Assembly: GCF_036826855.1 (NCBI RefSeq)
Contig: NZ_CP104578.1
Location: 7,808,501 to 7,872,500 of the forward strand
Direction: 5' to 3'
DNA from: Streptomyces sp. SJL17-4
GTDB lineage: Bacteria > Actinomycetota > Actinomycetes > Streptomycetales > Streptomycetaceae
Length of the DNA stretch: 64,000 nt
Made by a program: the position numbers and the translations under genes. The notes below the pieces were generated by a model. The model was not told where the DNA came from. It worked only from the letters and a program-made list of their open reading frames with translations, and searched no databases. Within the stretch, counting starts at the first letter, position 1. Each line of letters starts with the position of its first letter. Positions 10,369 to 19,323 of this stretch are shown piece after piece.

Positions 10369-11361
10369 TCACCGGCCCCAGCGCAGCGCGGGCGTCTCCA
10401 CGGGCGCGTCCCAGAGGCGCAGGAGCTCCTCGTCCACCTCGCACAGGGTGACCGAGCAGCCGGCCATGTCGAGCGAGGTCACGTAGTTCCCGACGAGGGT
10501 CCGGGCCACCGGCACCCCCCGCTCGCCCAGGACGCGCTGCACCTCGGCGTTGAACCCGTACAGCTCGAGGAGCGGGGTCGCACCCATCCCGTTCACCAGG
10601 GCGATGACCGGCCCGGAGGGGCGGAGGTCCTCGACGACGGCGTCGACGGCGAAGTCCGCGATCTCCCGGGAGGTCATCATCGGGCGCCGCTCCCGGCCCG
10701 GTTCGCCGTGGATGCCGATGCCCAGCTCCAGCTCGCCCTCCGGGAGGTCGAAGGTGGGGCTGCCCTTGGCGGGGGTGGTGCACGCGCTCAGGGCGACGCC
10801 GAAGGAGCGGCAGCGCTCGTTGACCCGGCGGGCGATCGCCTCCACGCGCCCCAGGGGCGCGCCCTCCTCGGCTGCGGCGCCCGCGATCTTCTCCACGAAG
10901 AGCGTGCCGCCGGTGCCGCGCCGCCCGGCCGTGTAGAGGCTGTCCGTGACGGCGACGTCGTCGTCGACCAGGACCTTGGCGACCTGGACGCCCTCGTCCT
11001 CGGCGAGCTCCGCCGCCATCTCGAAGTTCAGCACGTCACCGGTGTAGTTCTTGACGACGAACAACACCCCGGCGCCACTGTCGACGGCGGCGGCGGCCCG
11101 CACCATCTGATCGGGCACCGGCGAGGTGAACACCTCGCCGGGGCAGGCGGCCGCCAGCATCCCCGGCCCCACGAACCCCCCGTGCAAGGGCTCGTGCCCG
11201 GAGCCGCCGCCGGACACCAGCGCGACCTTCCCGGCCACGGGCGCGTCCCGCCGTATCACGACCCGCCGCTCCACGTCGACGGTGAGCTCGGGATGAGCGG
11301 CGGCCATCCCGCGCAGCGCGTCGGCGACGACGGTCTCGGGGACGTTGATCAGCATCCTCAC
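10369..11361 (-). CDS. dhaK: Dihydroxyacetone kinase subunit DhaK
   Basis: The 330-residue protein has LVSGGGSGHEPLHGGFVG near residue 48 and GIGIHGEPGRERR near 218. The His in GIHGEPG is the residue that binds dihydroxyacetone covalently as a hemiaminal. NYTGDVLNFEMA and NGMGATPLLELY are further family motifs. It binds and presents dihydroxyacetone for phosphorylation to DHAP by the DhaL/DhaM system. Start: GTG at 11361 (4 bp from AGGAGGT) or ATG at 11355 (10 bp). The family N-terminus M(K/R)MLINV favours the GTG. It is the first gene of dhaKLM. Confidence 0.94.
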   Translation of the reverse strand: MRMLINVPETVVADALRGMAAAHPELTVDVERRVVIRRDAPVAGKVALVSGGGSGHEPLHGGFVGPGMLAAACPGEVFTSPVPDQMVRAAAAVDSGAGVLFVVKNYTGDVLNFEMAAELAEDEGVQVAKVLVDDDVAVTDSLYTAGRRGTGGTLFVEKIAGAAAEEGAPLGRVEAIARRVNERCRSFGVALSACTTPAKGSPTFDLPEGELELGIGIHGEPGRERRPMMTSREIADFAVDAVVEDLRPSGPVIALVNGMGATPLLELYGFNAEVQRVLGERGVPVARTLVGNYVTSLDMAGCSVTLCEVDEELLRLWDAPVETPALRWGR

Positions 11362-11409
11362 GGATACCTCCTGGGGAGACTAGCAGGCATGTGACTGAGC
11401 AGGCTTTTC

Positions 11410-11420
11410 GCAGGTCAGGG
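11410..11420. repeat. 11-bp direct repeat, left copy (mate at 13471-13481)
   Basis: GCAGGTCAGGG occurs here and again at 13471-13481, bracketing the 2-kb segment that holds the decayed repeat-protein gene. It could be a footprint of an insertion or excision event, or chance. Confidence 0.35.
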
Positions 11421-11654
11421 CAGGTGAGGCTAGTTATTGATCTTGGCGGTGCGCGGCGACGGGGGCGGTCTGGCGCGGTACTGATGCTGACCTGTTGCTG
11501 CTGACTTTCCTGACCGCCCGTCAGAGGCGGCTGACCTGCGCGCTCTGTGCACTTGTGCATGATGGAGCAATTATCGGCGCGGGGGCGCGGTCGCGCACCG
11601 GTGCGTCGCGGGTGGAAGCGGCCGGTTCCGTGCCGACCGGCTTCGTGCGGTGCC

Positions 11655-13299
11655 TCAGGCTTCGGTGGCCACCGACCGGATGGCGAGTGTCCGTGTGGGG
11701 AACCGTTCGCCTGGGCCGCGAGCCCGGTGGCGCGCAAGGTGCGCCGGTTGCTTGCGCTGCCCGCCTGGTTCGATGCCGCGGACCACGACGGAAGGTGGGA
11801 ACGCTGGCTGGGCGGCGCCGAGACCCTCGATGCCGCGTTCGCCGAACTGCTCGTTGCGGCACGGCACAGGCCAGAGCGGGCAACGGAGCTGGTGCGCCCC
11901 CACATCGGCACCACACCTGAGTGGCGACAGCGTCTCCTCACGCTCATGGAGTGGTCCCTCACCCCAGGCCTTGTCGACCTGGCTGTCGACCTGATCCAGA
12001 GCGGACAAGCCGACGAGGCACGCGGACCCCTGGCGAACAACAGCGACTTCTGGCCCTTGCTCTACGGCCTCTCCGAGACCGCCCCCGTTCCGGCAGCCAG
12101 GCTCGTCGGCGCCTACCTCGATCGGGCATGGACCCAGGAGCTCCCAGCCGGCCCAAGCAAGCTATTCGGGAGTGAGTACCTTTCTGCCCACTCTCAGACC
12201 GCCTCCGCCGTCCTGTCCCGGATCGCCGAGGCCGCGCCCAAGCCGTACGTGGACAACATCCTGCCCTTCGTACTCCGCACCGCCGAATCCGACGATGCCT
12301 CCGATGAGCGGTCAGGCAATCGGTGGTTGTATCGACAATGGGGCGGCAGCAGTGTCGGTGCCGAGCTGCTCTCGTCCCTCGACACCGCCTTGCGTGCCCT
12401 GCCCGCCGCCGACCCGGCCGCCGCGGTCGACGCCCTGACGAGACTGAGGGGATCGGCAACGGAGATCGCACGCTTCCTGGCCTGCCGCCTGTACACCGTC
12501 CTGGGGGCGGCTGACGAGGCGCTCGACTGGCTCTGCAGCGACCAGCGAAACCTCGTCTGGGCTGGGTGGACAGTTCCCGCTGGGCGTCTCGTGAACTCGT
12601 CGCGGCCGCCACGGCCGACTGCACCTCAACGTACACAACGCGCACACGACCCAGCGACTCCTCATCGGAGCTCTGGCCCGAGACCCCTCGCGATTCGCCC
12701 CCCACCTTGACGCGGCCCTCCGTGGTCCACGGCAGACGATGGAGCTCGCAGGACAGATCTGGGCCGTGGCGACGCTCCAAGGAATTGCCACACCGGGCTT
12801 GCCCACCACGGTGCTGCAGCTGGGCCCAATGGCCCGCCGTGGCGCGGCCACGATCTTCGCCGACAACCCCGACCACTACCCACGTCTCCTGCCTCTGCTC
12901 GACGATGAGGACGAAGAGGTCCGCAACAACGCATCGGCCGTAATGAGGCACGCCTTCGACCTGCTTCCCTCCCAGGCCGACGAGCTTGTCCAGGCGTTCA
13001 TCGCCAGCAAGGCTTCCCCCGGCAACCTGGGGGAACTGGCCTTCGCCCTCCACGACCCGACCGGCGCCCTCCCGCTGGCGGCGTTGGACGCATGCGAGCA
13101 CATCGTGGGCCAGGCGGGCGCCGATCTGGCCGACATCCGAACCCGTCATGCAGCTTACGGCCGCTACGTGGTGACGGCGGTCTTGCGGCTGTACCGCCAG
13201 AGCCCGCCCTCCATGCGCAGCCGCTGTCTGGACATCATCGACGCCCTCTCCCGGGCCGAGGTCCCAGGTCTCCACGCGGCGCTGGAAGGTGAACGCTGA
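11655..13299 (+). pseudogene. Frameshifted HEAT-like repeat protein, decayed
   Basis: Coding-like sequence runs from about 11655 to a stop at 13297-13299 but is split over three frames. Frame one (to about 12550) encodes helical sequence such as RWLGGAETLDAAFAELLVAA and DFWPLLYGLSETAPVPAARL. A short stretch near 12570-12620 encodes DSSRWASRELVAAATADC in a second frame. From about 12625 the third frame encodes HNAHTTQRLLIGALARDPSR, then MELAGQIWAVATLQ and DDEDEEVRNNASAVMRHAFDLL (HEAT-like). No intact start region is visible. Real NTPases or sensors with long alpha-helical repeat tails look like this C-terminally, but the parent family cannot be named. Two sequencing indels are an alternative explanation. 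Confidence 0.6.
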
Positions 13300-13459
13300 C
13301 CTCATGGCCACGTGATTGCTTGGCTGACGCCCACATCTGGGAATGGCCACCGCTTGCTCTTTCTGCCCGCTGCCGCCGAGGGCTCGGGGACCCTGTGCCC
13401 TCCACAGATTCCCCTTCGGCATAGGCTGCGCACTTTGTTCAGGTCCAAGATCTGACTAG

Positions 13460-13488
13460 TTGGCGTCGCTGCAGGTCAGGGGCATAAT
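13460..13488 (+). promoter_or_regulatory. Possible housekeeping-sigma promoter in the 13.3-13.7 kb gap
   Basis: TTGGCG, 17 bp, CATAAT is a fair match to HrdB-type promoters and points towards the DUF4097 lipoprotein gene, though 246 bp upstream of it. The remaining gap (13300-13734) shows no gene and nothing else I can support except the right copy of the 11-bp repeat. Confidence 0.3.
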
Positions 13489-13734
13489 GTGCCCACCTCA
13501 GGTCAGCAAACGGTCAGCATGCTCATCAGACGTGTCCCGCTTGCTCTTGCGGTTCGTCGACCCCCGCCCGGGTATCTCTGGTCGGCAGGAGTGGGCGGAG
13601 CCCGTGACCGGAGCCCCCTGCTTGGGTGGGGTAGCCGGTGGTCGAAAGGTGGGGCTAGCACTGTCGCCACGAGCCGGCGGACGCCGTTACGTTCGTGACT
13701 GACCGCCACTGCCCCAAGACTTGGAGTCCCCGAC

Positions 13735-14460
13735 ATGACGAAGCGTCCGCGCATTCTCTGGGCCGTCCTCGCAGGTGGGCTGGCTGTGGCAGGGCTGACC
13801 GGCTGCGGGCCCGGGGAGACCTTCGAGGACGACGCATCGGTCCAGGAGCGGGTCACGTCCGTGCGGCTCGACACGGGTATCGGCAGCGTCACGCTCCGCG
13901 GTCGCGAGGGCCTCGACGAGGTCTCCGTGCACCGCAGGATCACATACCACGGGGACAAGCCCGGTGGGGTGACCCACCGGATCGACGGCGGGCGGTTGAC
14001 CCTTGGCGGCTGCGGCGACGACTGCGAGGTGGACTACACGGTGGAAGTGCCCTCCGGGGTAGCCGTCGACGGAGGGGCGACGACAGGCGACCTCAGTCTC
14101 TCCGATGTGGGACCGGTGGACCTGAAGACCGACGCGGGCAACGTCACGCTTGAAGGGGTGGCGGCAGAGGTAAAGGTCCGGACCTCGAACGGAAACATCA
14201 ATGGCAAGGATCTGCGCGGCAACCGGATCGATGCGCAGACCTCCAATGGTGAGATCGACCTGACACCCGGCAAGCCGCAGGACATCCGCGCCGAGACCGA
14301 CAACGGCGAGTTGGCCCTCACGCTGCCGGACAGCAGCTACCAGCTCCTGGTGAAGACCGGCAACGGGGACAAGGACATCCGTGTCCGCAACGAGCCGTCC
14401 GGCGACTACCGGATCGAACTGACCACCGGAAACGGAGACATCTCCGTCAACCCCGCATGA
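13735..14460 (+). CDS. DUF4097-type lipoprotein
   Basis: The 241-residue protein starts with a signal peptide ending in the lipobox LAVAGLTGCGPG, so it should be lipid-anchored outside the membrane at Cys25 or so. The rest is a series of short beta-strand repeats (DLSLSDVGPVDLKTDAGNVTL, VRTSNGNINGKDL, AQTSNGEIDL, AETDNGELALTL, VKTGNGDKDI, LTTGNGDISV). This T/SxNGx(I/L) repeat is typical of the DUF4097 beta-helix. Function is unknown; such proteins often accompany envelope-stress genes. It may be co-transcribed with the TM2 gene 43 bp downstream. Confidence 0.85.
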   Translation: MTKRPRILWAVLAGGLAVAGLTGCGPGETFEDDASVQERVTSVRLDTGIGSVTLRGREGLDEVSVHRRITYHGDKPGGVTHRIDGGRLTLGGCGDDCEVDYTVEVPSGVAVDGGATTGDLSLSDVGPVDLKTDAGNVTLEGVAAEVKVRTSNGNINGKDLRGNRIDAQTSNGEIDLTPGKPQDIRAETDNGELALTLPDSSYQLLVKTGNGDKDIRVRNEPSGDYRIELTTGNGDISVNPA

Positions 14461-14503
14461 GTGCCGAGGTTCCCGCACCACGTCCGTTCGGAGGATCCCA
14501 CCC

Positions 14504-14833
14504 GTGAGCCACCAGGTCCCGAACAGCCCTTACGGCGCAGGGCCGACACCGCCCGCCCAGGCCGCCCCCGGCTACATGCCCGGCACCAGAGCCCCCTACG
14601 GCTACGATCCGTTCGGACGGCCCTACTCCGACAAGTCCAAGAACGTCGCGGGAATGCTCTCCATCTTCCTGGGGCCGCTCGGCTTCGGCCGCTTCTACAC
14701 CGGCCACAACGCGATGGCCCTCTGCCAGCTCTTCACCCTGGGCGGCCTCGGGCTCTGGACGCTGATCGACGGCATCGTCCTGCTCACGGTCAGGGGCAAG
14801 ACCGATGCCGAGGGCCGTGTCCTGCGCGGTTGA
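14504..14833 (+). CDS. TM2-domain membrane protein
   Basis: The 109-residue protein has a Pro/Gly/Tyr-rich N-terminal region and then the TM2 domain: SKNVAGMLSIFLGPLGFGRFYTG followed by LCQLFTLGGLGLWTLIDGIVLL. That is two membrane helices joined by a short loop, with the GxxGxxRFYxG and WxxIDGI motifs. The GTG at 14504 follows GGAGG-like sequence. TM2 proteins in Streptomyces have no assigned role. It is convergent with the DUF1707 gene, only 12 bp apart. Confidence 0.85.
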   Translation: MSHQVPNSPYGAGPTPPAQAAPGYMPGTRAPYGYDPFGRPYSDKSKNVAGMLSIFLGPLGFGRFYTGHNAMALCQLFTLGGLGLWTLIDGIVLLTVRGKTDAEGRVLRG

Positions 14834-14845
14834 CCGCCTGAGCGC

Positions 14846-15388
14846 TCAACCGCGGCGGTGCCTGATACGCAGCCGGCCGTACCCCATGGTCCCGGAGATA
14901 CGGATGCGTGGCCCGTCCGATCCGCCGCGCGGCGGGGCCTTGTAGGCCGGCTGCTTCCAGCCGGCGGTCAGGCCCTCGTAGTCGACCGTGGCCTCGCGGG
15001 GCACGACGATCCAGGCCCACCCGTAGTCCAGGTGCAGCTCGATGTCGACCACCCGGTGCCTGATGACGGCCCGTGACAGGTCCAGGTACACCTTGCCCAT
15101 GCTGGACCTGACCTTGAAGACCTGCGGCACCTGCCATCCTCCGCGCCGCCGGATCAGCCCGCCGACGGTGTCCACGATGACGGTCGGGCCCACGTCCCTG
15201 GCGGGCAGCGCGGCCACGGCGGAGGTCAGCTCGCCGGGTGTCTCGGCGGTGAGCGCAACATGCAGGCGCGCGTCCATCTCCTCCTGGGTGATGTGCCCTT
15301 CGGCGAAAGCCTCTTGGAGACGTTCGACAGTCACATCGCGGTCAACTTCGGAGATCCGCTGAGGCAAGTTCTCTGGCACGGAGGGCAT
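14846..15388 (-). CDS. DUF1707 domain protein
   Basis: The 180-residue protein has the DUF1707 domain near the N-terminus (VTVERLQEAFAEGHITQEEMDARLHVALTAETPGEL). This SHOCT-like helical domain is common in actinobacteria and is often attached to membrane or regulatory parts. The rest is beta-rich (GKVYLDLSRAVIRHRVVDIELHLDYGWAWIVVP) and resembles cell-wall-active LiaF-like tails. I chose the ATG at 15388 (MPSVPENLPQRIS) because sequence further upstream lacks similarity. Function unknown. Confidence 0.8.
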   Translation of the reverse strand: MPSVPENLPQRISEVDRDVTVERLQEAFAEGHITQEEMDARLHVALTAETPGELTSAVAALPARDVGPTVIVDTVGGLIRRRGGWQVPQVFKVRSSMGKVYLDLSRAVIRHRVVDIELHLDYGWAWIVVPREATVDYEGLTAGWKQPAYKAPPRGGSDGPRIRISGTMGYGRLRIRHRRG

Positions 15389-15554
15389 GGCGCAACCATA
15401 GCGCCGGTCGCCTCGACGGAGTCCAGCACCTGCGGGAACACGCCTGCCCAGTAGCGGACTTGTGGCACGGCCGCGTGGACCCGAGCCCGGCAGGAAGTGA
15501 TTCTTCCGCATCGCTACGGGTCACGTCAGGCCATGCAGCGTTGTCACTACTCCC

Positions 15555-15640
15555 TTGAGGTTTGACTCGCATCCTGTCTAATGTTGTGACTCATGTGACG
15601 GATGTAGTCATGCTGTATGACGGCTCAGGGGGGAGTCGGA
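15555..15640 (+). promoter_or_regulatory. Promoter and conserved GTGAC element of the lipid-starter operon
   Basis: TTGAGG (15555-15560), 18 bp, TAATGT (15579-15584) forms a promoter. One base later begins GTGACTCATGTGAC (15586-15599), two GTGAC boxes 9 bp apart, then GTCAT at 15607. The same layout, with a -10 hexamer one base before the first GTGAC box and GTCA 21 bp further on, occurs upstream of NRPS1 (30761 onward). Because it overlaps the expected transcription start, it is best read as an operator or 5'-leader element shared by both operons. The rest of the gap (15389-15554) holds nothing I can support. Confidence 0.65.
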
Positions 15641-15688
15641 ATGGCTGTCGTGCACGGCGGGGAACGCCACCGAACCAGCGCGCTGTAG
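15641..15688 (+). CDS. Putative 15-residue leader ORF resembling the NRPS1 N-terminus
   Basis: ATG at 15641, 8 bp after a GGGGGGAG ribosome site, opens a 15-codon frame (MAVVHGGERHRTSAL) ending TAG at 15688, 186 bp before the acyl-AMP ligase. Its first codons align with the start of NRPS1 ([10 protein letters not shown]), and the DNA similarity continues from the shared promoter element. It may be a translated leader peptide or a vestige of a duplicated NRPS promoter/start region. Expression is not demonstrated. Confidence 0.35.
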   Translation: MAVVHGGERHRTSAL

Positions 15689-15874
15689 ACCTGCGTCGGC
15701 ACACGGTCGGCACGTGCACCCGTCCTGGCCTTCCTTCCTCAGGAGTCTCGAAGCCGTTTCCGCCGAATTCGCCCGGTGGCCCACCGGCGCCATCCGGCCA
15801 AGCCGTCATCCCGAAGGACTCGTGAGCCCGCCGACCAAGTCCTCGATCCCCCTCGATACCAGGAGTAGACGAGA

Positions 15875-17641
15875 ATGATGGATCTCCTCGGCGCGAGAAG
15901 CGTGTCCGAGATCATGGAACTGCACGCTCGCGACCGCGGCCACGAGCTGGCGGTCGCCCTCGTCGGCGATCCCTCGGATCCGGCGTCGGCCCAGCTGCTC
16001 GGCTACGCGCAACTGGACCAGACGGCACGTGTGTTCGCGCAGCAGTTACGCCAGGTGTGCCCGGTCGGCTCCCGCGTGCTGCTCCTCCAGCCGACGTCCG
16101 TCGAATTCGTCGCGGCCATGCTCGGCTGCTTCTACGCCGGCCTGGTCGCGGTGCCCTCCTCGATGCCCGGACGCTACAAGCAGGACCAGCGGCGGGTGCT
16201 CAGCATCGCCAGGGACGCCGACGTCGCCTGTGTGCTGACCACACCGGACGCGCGGGAAGACGTCGTCGGCTGGGCCGAGCAGCAGGGCTTCGCCGTGCCG
16301 GTGCTCTCCCCGTCGGTCGATCTCGGGGTCCGGGCCGATGACTTCCAGGTGTACGGCTCCCACCAGGACACCACCGCCGTGCTGCAGTACACGTCCGGAT
16401 CCACGAACGACCCCAAGGGCAACGTGGTCACGCACGGAAACCTGCTGGCGAACGCCGCGACGACGACCGAGGCCTTCCGGTTGGCGGAGGGCGAGAGGTT
16501 CGGCGGCTGGCTGCCGAACTACCATGACATGGGACTCATGGGGCAGATCCTCTCGCCGCTCCTCGCCGGCTACGGCACGGTGCTGATGAGCCCCGCCACC
16601 TTCCTGCGCCGGCCCCGGACCTGGCTCCAGCTGATCGATCACTTCGACATCGGCGCCTCCGCCGCACCGAACTTCGCGTACGAACTCTGCGTCGCGCGGG
16701 TGAGCGACGAAGACGTCCGCGGCCTCGACCTGTCGCGCTGGAAGTACGCCGTCAGCGGCTCGGAACCGGTCAAGGCGAGCGTGCTCGACGACTTCGCCGC
16801 GAAGTTCGCACCGGCCGGGTTCAGGCCGGAGAGCTTCGCACCGTGCTTCGGCATGGCAGAGGCGACACTGCTCGTCTCGAGCTCCCCGCGCCGTAAGCCC
16901 GTGGTGATGCGGTGCGCCCCCGACGCCTTGGAGCAGGGCCGGGTGGAGCCGACCGCCGACGGCAAGGGACGCGCCCTGGTCAGCTGCGGCGCGCTGCTCG
17001 ACCTGGACGCACGGATCGTGGACCCGCAGACGCTCCAGGAGCTCCCGCCCGGCCGGATCGGCGAGATCTGGCTGCGCGGCAGGTCGGTCGTACGCGGTTA
17101 CTGGCGCAATGAGGAGGCCACCGCCGAGGCATTCGGCCGACAGCTCGGCGACGAGGGCGGCTTCCTGCGCACGGGGGACCTCGGCGTCCTTGTCGACGGA
17201 GAGCTGTACGTGACCGGCCGCATCAAGGACATGCTGATCATCCGGGGCCGCAACGTCTACCCGCACGACATCGAGCACGAACTGCGCCTCCAGCACGAAG
17301 CGCTGCGCGACACCTTCGGCTCGGTCGTATCTGTGCCCGGCGACGACGGTGACGACGACGGACACCTCGTGGTGATCCACGAGGTGCGCCGCCGGTCCCC
17401 CGAGCAGGAACTGGCCCAACTGGCCGCGCAGATGAGGACGACCGTGTCCCGGGAGTTCGGCCTGCGGGCCCACTCCGTGCTGATCATGCGGCGTGGCGAC
17501 GTGCGGCGCACCACGAGCGGGAAGGTCCAGAGGTCCTCCATGCGCTCGCTGTACGTCAGCGGCGAACTGCAACCGCTGTGGGCGGACGGCTACCGGCCGC
17601 GGACGAAGCAGGCCGTGACGGGGACGGGAGAAGCGAGTTGA
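15875..17641 (+). CDS. Fatty-acyl-AMP ligase (lipopeptide starter activation)
   Basis: The 588-residue adenylate-forming enzyme has the P-loop LQYTSGSTNDPKGNVVTH, the FAAL landmark WLPNYHDMGLMG, GCFYAGLVAVPSSMPGR, YVTGRIKDMLIIRGRNVYPHDIE and the C-terminal catalytic lysine region TTSGKVQR. These favour acyl-AMP ligase (loading an ACP) over acyl-CoA ligase. It should activate a fatty acid and pass it to the ACP at 21.1 kb. An AGGAG site 9 bp before the ATG at 15875 supports the start. A rare TTA codon sits at residue 58 (16046-16048). The stop overlaps the TTG start of the next gene. Confidence 0.92.
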   Translation: MMDLLGARSVSEIMELHARDRGHELAVALVGDPSDPASAQLLGYAQLDQTARVFAQQLRQVCPVGSRVLLLQPTSVEFVAAMLGCFYAGLVAVPSSMPGRYKQDQRRVLSIARDADVACVLTTPDAREDVVGWAEQQGFAVPVLSPSVDLGVRADDFQVYGSHQDTTAVLQYTSGSTNDPKGNVVTHGNLLANAATTTEAFRLAEGERFGGWLPNYHDMGLMGQILSPLLAGYGTVLMSPATFLRRPRTWLQLIDHFDIGASAAPNFAYELCVARVSDEDVRGLDLSRWKYAVSGSEPVKASVLDDFAAKFAPAGFRPESFAPCFGMAEATLLVSSSPRRKPVVMRCAPDALEQGRVEPTADGKGRALVSCGALLDLDARIVDPQTLQELPPGRIGEIWLRGRSVVRGYWRNEEATAEAFGRQLGDEGGFLRTGDLGVLVDGELYVTGRIKDMLIIRGRNVYPHDIEHELRLQHEALRDTFGSVVSVPGDDGDDDGHLVVIHEVRRRSPEQELAQLAAQMRTTVSREFGLRAHSVLIMRRGDVRRTTSGKVQRSSMRSLYVSGELQPLWADGYRPRTKQAVTGTGEAS

Positions 17642-19323
17642 GCGCCATCGAGTTCGCCGGCGAAGTCGACGGCTGGTCGCAGTCCGGCGGCCCCTTCGAT
17701 CCGGTGCTGCTGACCGCACACGACGAGGCCGAGACCTTCCCGGCCGAGGCGTGCGCGGCGCTCGACCGGTGGGGACTTCCCGACTACTACGTGCCGAACC
17801 GTTTCGGCGGCCGTCTCACCCGCCTCGACGAGGTGCACGCGTTGCTGCGCACGGTGGCGGCGCGGGACCTGACCGTTGCCGTCGCGCACGGCAAGACCTT
17901 CCTCGGCTCGGCTTCGGTGTGGACCGCGGGCGACGGACAGGCGGCGACCGCCTTGGCCCGGCACATCATGGCCGGCGAGGCCGTGGCCTGGGGACTCACC
18001 GAGCCGGGCGGGGGCAGCGACCTGCTCGCCGGTGAACTCACGGCGACCCGTCGGGGGTCCGGCTGGAGCCTGTCGGGCCGCAAGTGGCCGGTGAACAACG
18101 CCACGCGCGGCCGGTTCGTCTGCGTGCTCGCGCGCACCGACCCGGCCGGCGGACCGCGCGGATTCAGCGTCTTCCTGGTGGACAAGCAGGCCGCGGCGCC
18201 CGGAACCGTGCGGTACCTGCCGAAGATGCCGACGCACGGCATCCGGAGCGCCGACATCAGCGGCGTGGAGTTCCTCGACGCCCGGGTGCCCGCCGATGCG
18301 CTCGTCGGCACGCTCGGAGGGGGCCTGGAACTCGTCCTCAAGGCGCTCCAGCTGACCCGTGTCGGCTGTGTCGCCCTTTCCCTCGGCGCGGGCGACCACG
18401 CCCTGAGGATCGCCCGCCGGTTCCTGGGCGAGCGTCGGCTGCACGGCCGGCGATTCTCCGAGCTGCCGCACGCGCGCACCGTCGCCGGCCGGTCGGTGGC
18501 GCGTCTGCTCCTTGCCGAGACCGTCGCGTACGCGGCGGCGCGGTCGGCCCACGAGGTGCCGGAGGAGCTGAGCGCCGTCTCCGCGATCACCAAGGCGCTC
18601 GTACCGACGCTCATCCAGGGCCAGCTCCGCCTGGTCGGCGAACTGCTCGGCGCACGTGGCTTCCTGACCGGCGTGGAGGGCTACGGAGGGTTCGCGAAGA
18701 TCGAGCGGGACCACCAGATCGTCGGCATCTTCGACGGCAGCACCTGGGTCAACCGCAGCGCACTCGCCTCCGGCCTCCCCGTGCTCCGGCCCGGCCGCCG
18801 CCCGGCCGCGCCGACCGGTGTTCCCGTGCACGAGTGGCTGCGGGAGGACCACGAACCGGCCGCCCTCGATCCGCTCCGGCTGGGGGTGATGGCGCGCGAC
18901 AACTCGGTGCTGAGCAGTCTCGGAGACCTCGTCGCCCGGCTCGGGGCCGCTCCACAGGACGGCGCCGGCCGCATGGCAGCCCGACTGCTGGACGCGTACG
19001 GAGAGCTCAGCGAACACATATCGGGCCTTCGGCCGGTCGCCGGGCCCCCGCCCACGGCGGTGATGCGCCTGGCAGAGCGCTACGAATGGTGCCACGCCGG
19101 TGCCGCTGCCCTGGCGTTGTGGGCCGCGAACCCGCAGCACCACGACCGCGACTGGTGGCGCGACGGCCTGGGGCTGCGTGGCTGCCTCGCCCTGGTACTG
19201 GAAGGCCTTGGGGCGCAGCCCCCCGAGGCGACAGCCACGTTCGACGAGCTCGGCAGCCTTCTGCTCGGTGACGCGGGTGACCGCGTCTCCCTGCTCGGCA
19301 CGCCGGTGGAGGTGTCGGCATGA
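17638..19323 (+). CDS. Acyl-CoA dehydrogenase family protein 1 (acyl-chain desaturation)
   Basis: The 561-residue protein contains an acyl-CoA dehydrogenase core: WGLTEPGGGSDLLAGEL (FAD-binding middle domain), LQLTRVGCVALSLGAGDHALRIARRF and GFLTGVEGYGGFAKIERDHQIVGIFDGST. The usual catalytic-base position (YEGT) reads FDGS, an Asp-for-Glu change. A C-terminal extension of about 150 residues has no obvious family match. No ATG is suitably placed. TTG at 17638, overlapping the ligase stop (TTGA) behind GGGAGAAG, is the likely start. Paired dehydrogenases with a ligase and ACP occur in friulimicin-type lipopeptide clusters, where they introduce double bonds. Confidence 0.85.
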   Translation: MSAIEFAGEVDGWSQSGGPFDPVLLTAHDEAETFPAEACAALDRWGLPDYYVPNRFGGRLTRLDEVHALLRTVAARDLTVAVAHGKTFLGSASVWTAGDGQAATALARHIMAGEAVAWGLTEPGGGSDLLAGELTATRRGSGWSLSGRKWPVNNATRGRFVCVLARTDPAGGPRGFSVFLVDKQAAAPGTVRYLPKMPTHGIRSADISGVEFLDARVPADALVGTLGGGLELVLKALQLTRVGCVALSLGAGDHALRIARRFLGERRLHGRRFSELPHARTVAGRSVARLLLAETVAYAAARSAHEVPEELSAVSAITKALVPTLIQGQLRLVGELLGARGFLTGVEGYGGFAKIERDHQIVGIFDGSTWVNRSALASGLPVLRPGRRPAAPTGVPVHEWLREDHEPAALDPLRLGVMARDNSVLSSLGDLVARLGAAPQDGAGRMAARLLDAYGELSEHISGLRPVAGPPPTAVMRLAERYEWCHAGAAALALWAANPQHHDRDWWRDGLGLRGCLALVLEGLGAQPPEATATFDELGSLLLGDAGDRVSLLGTPVEVSA

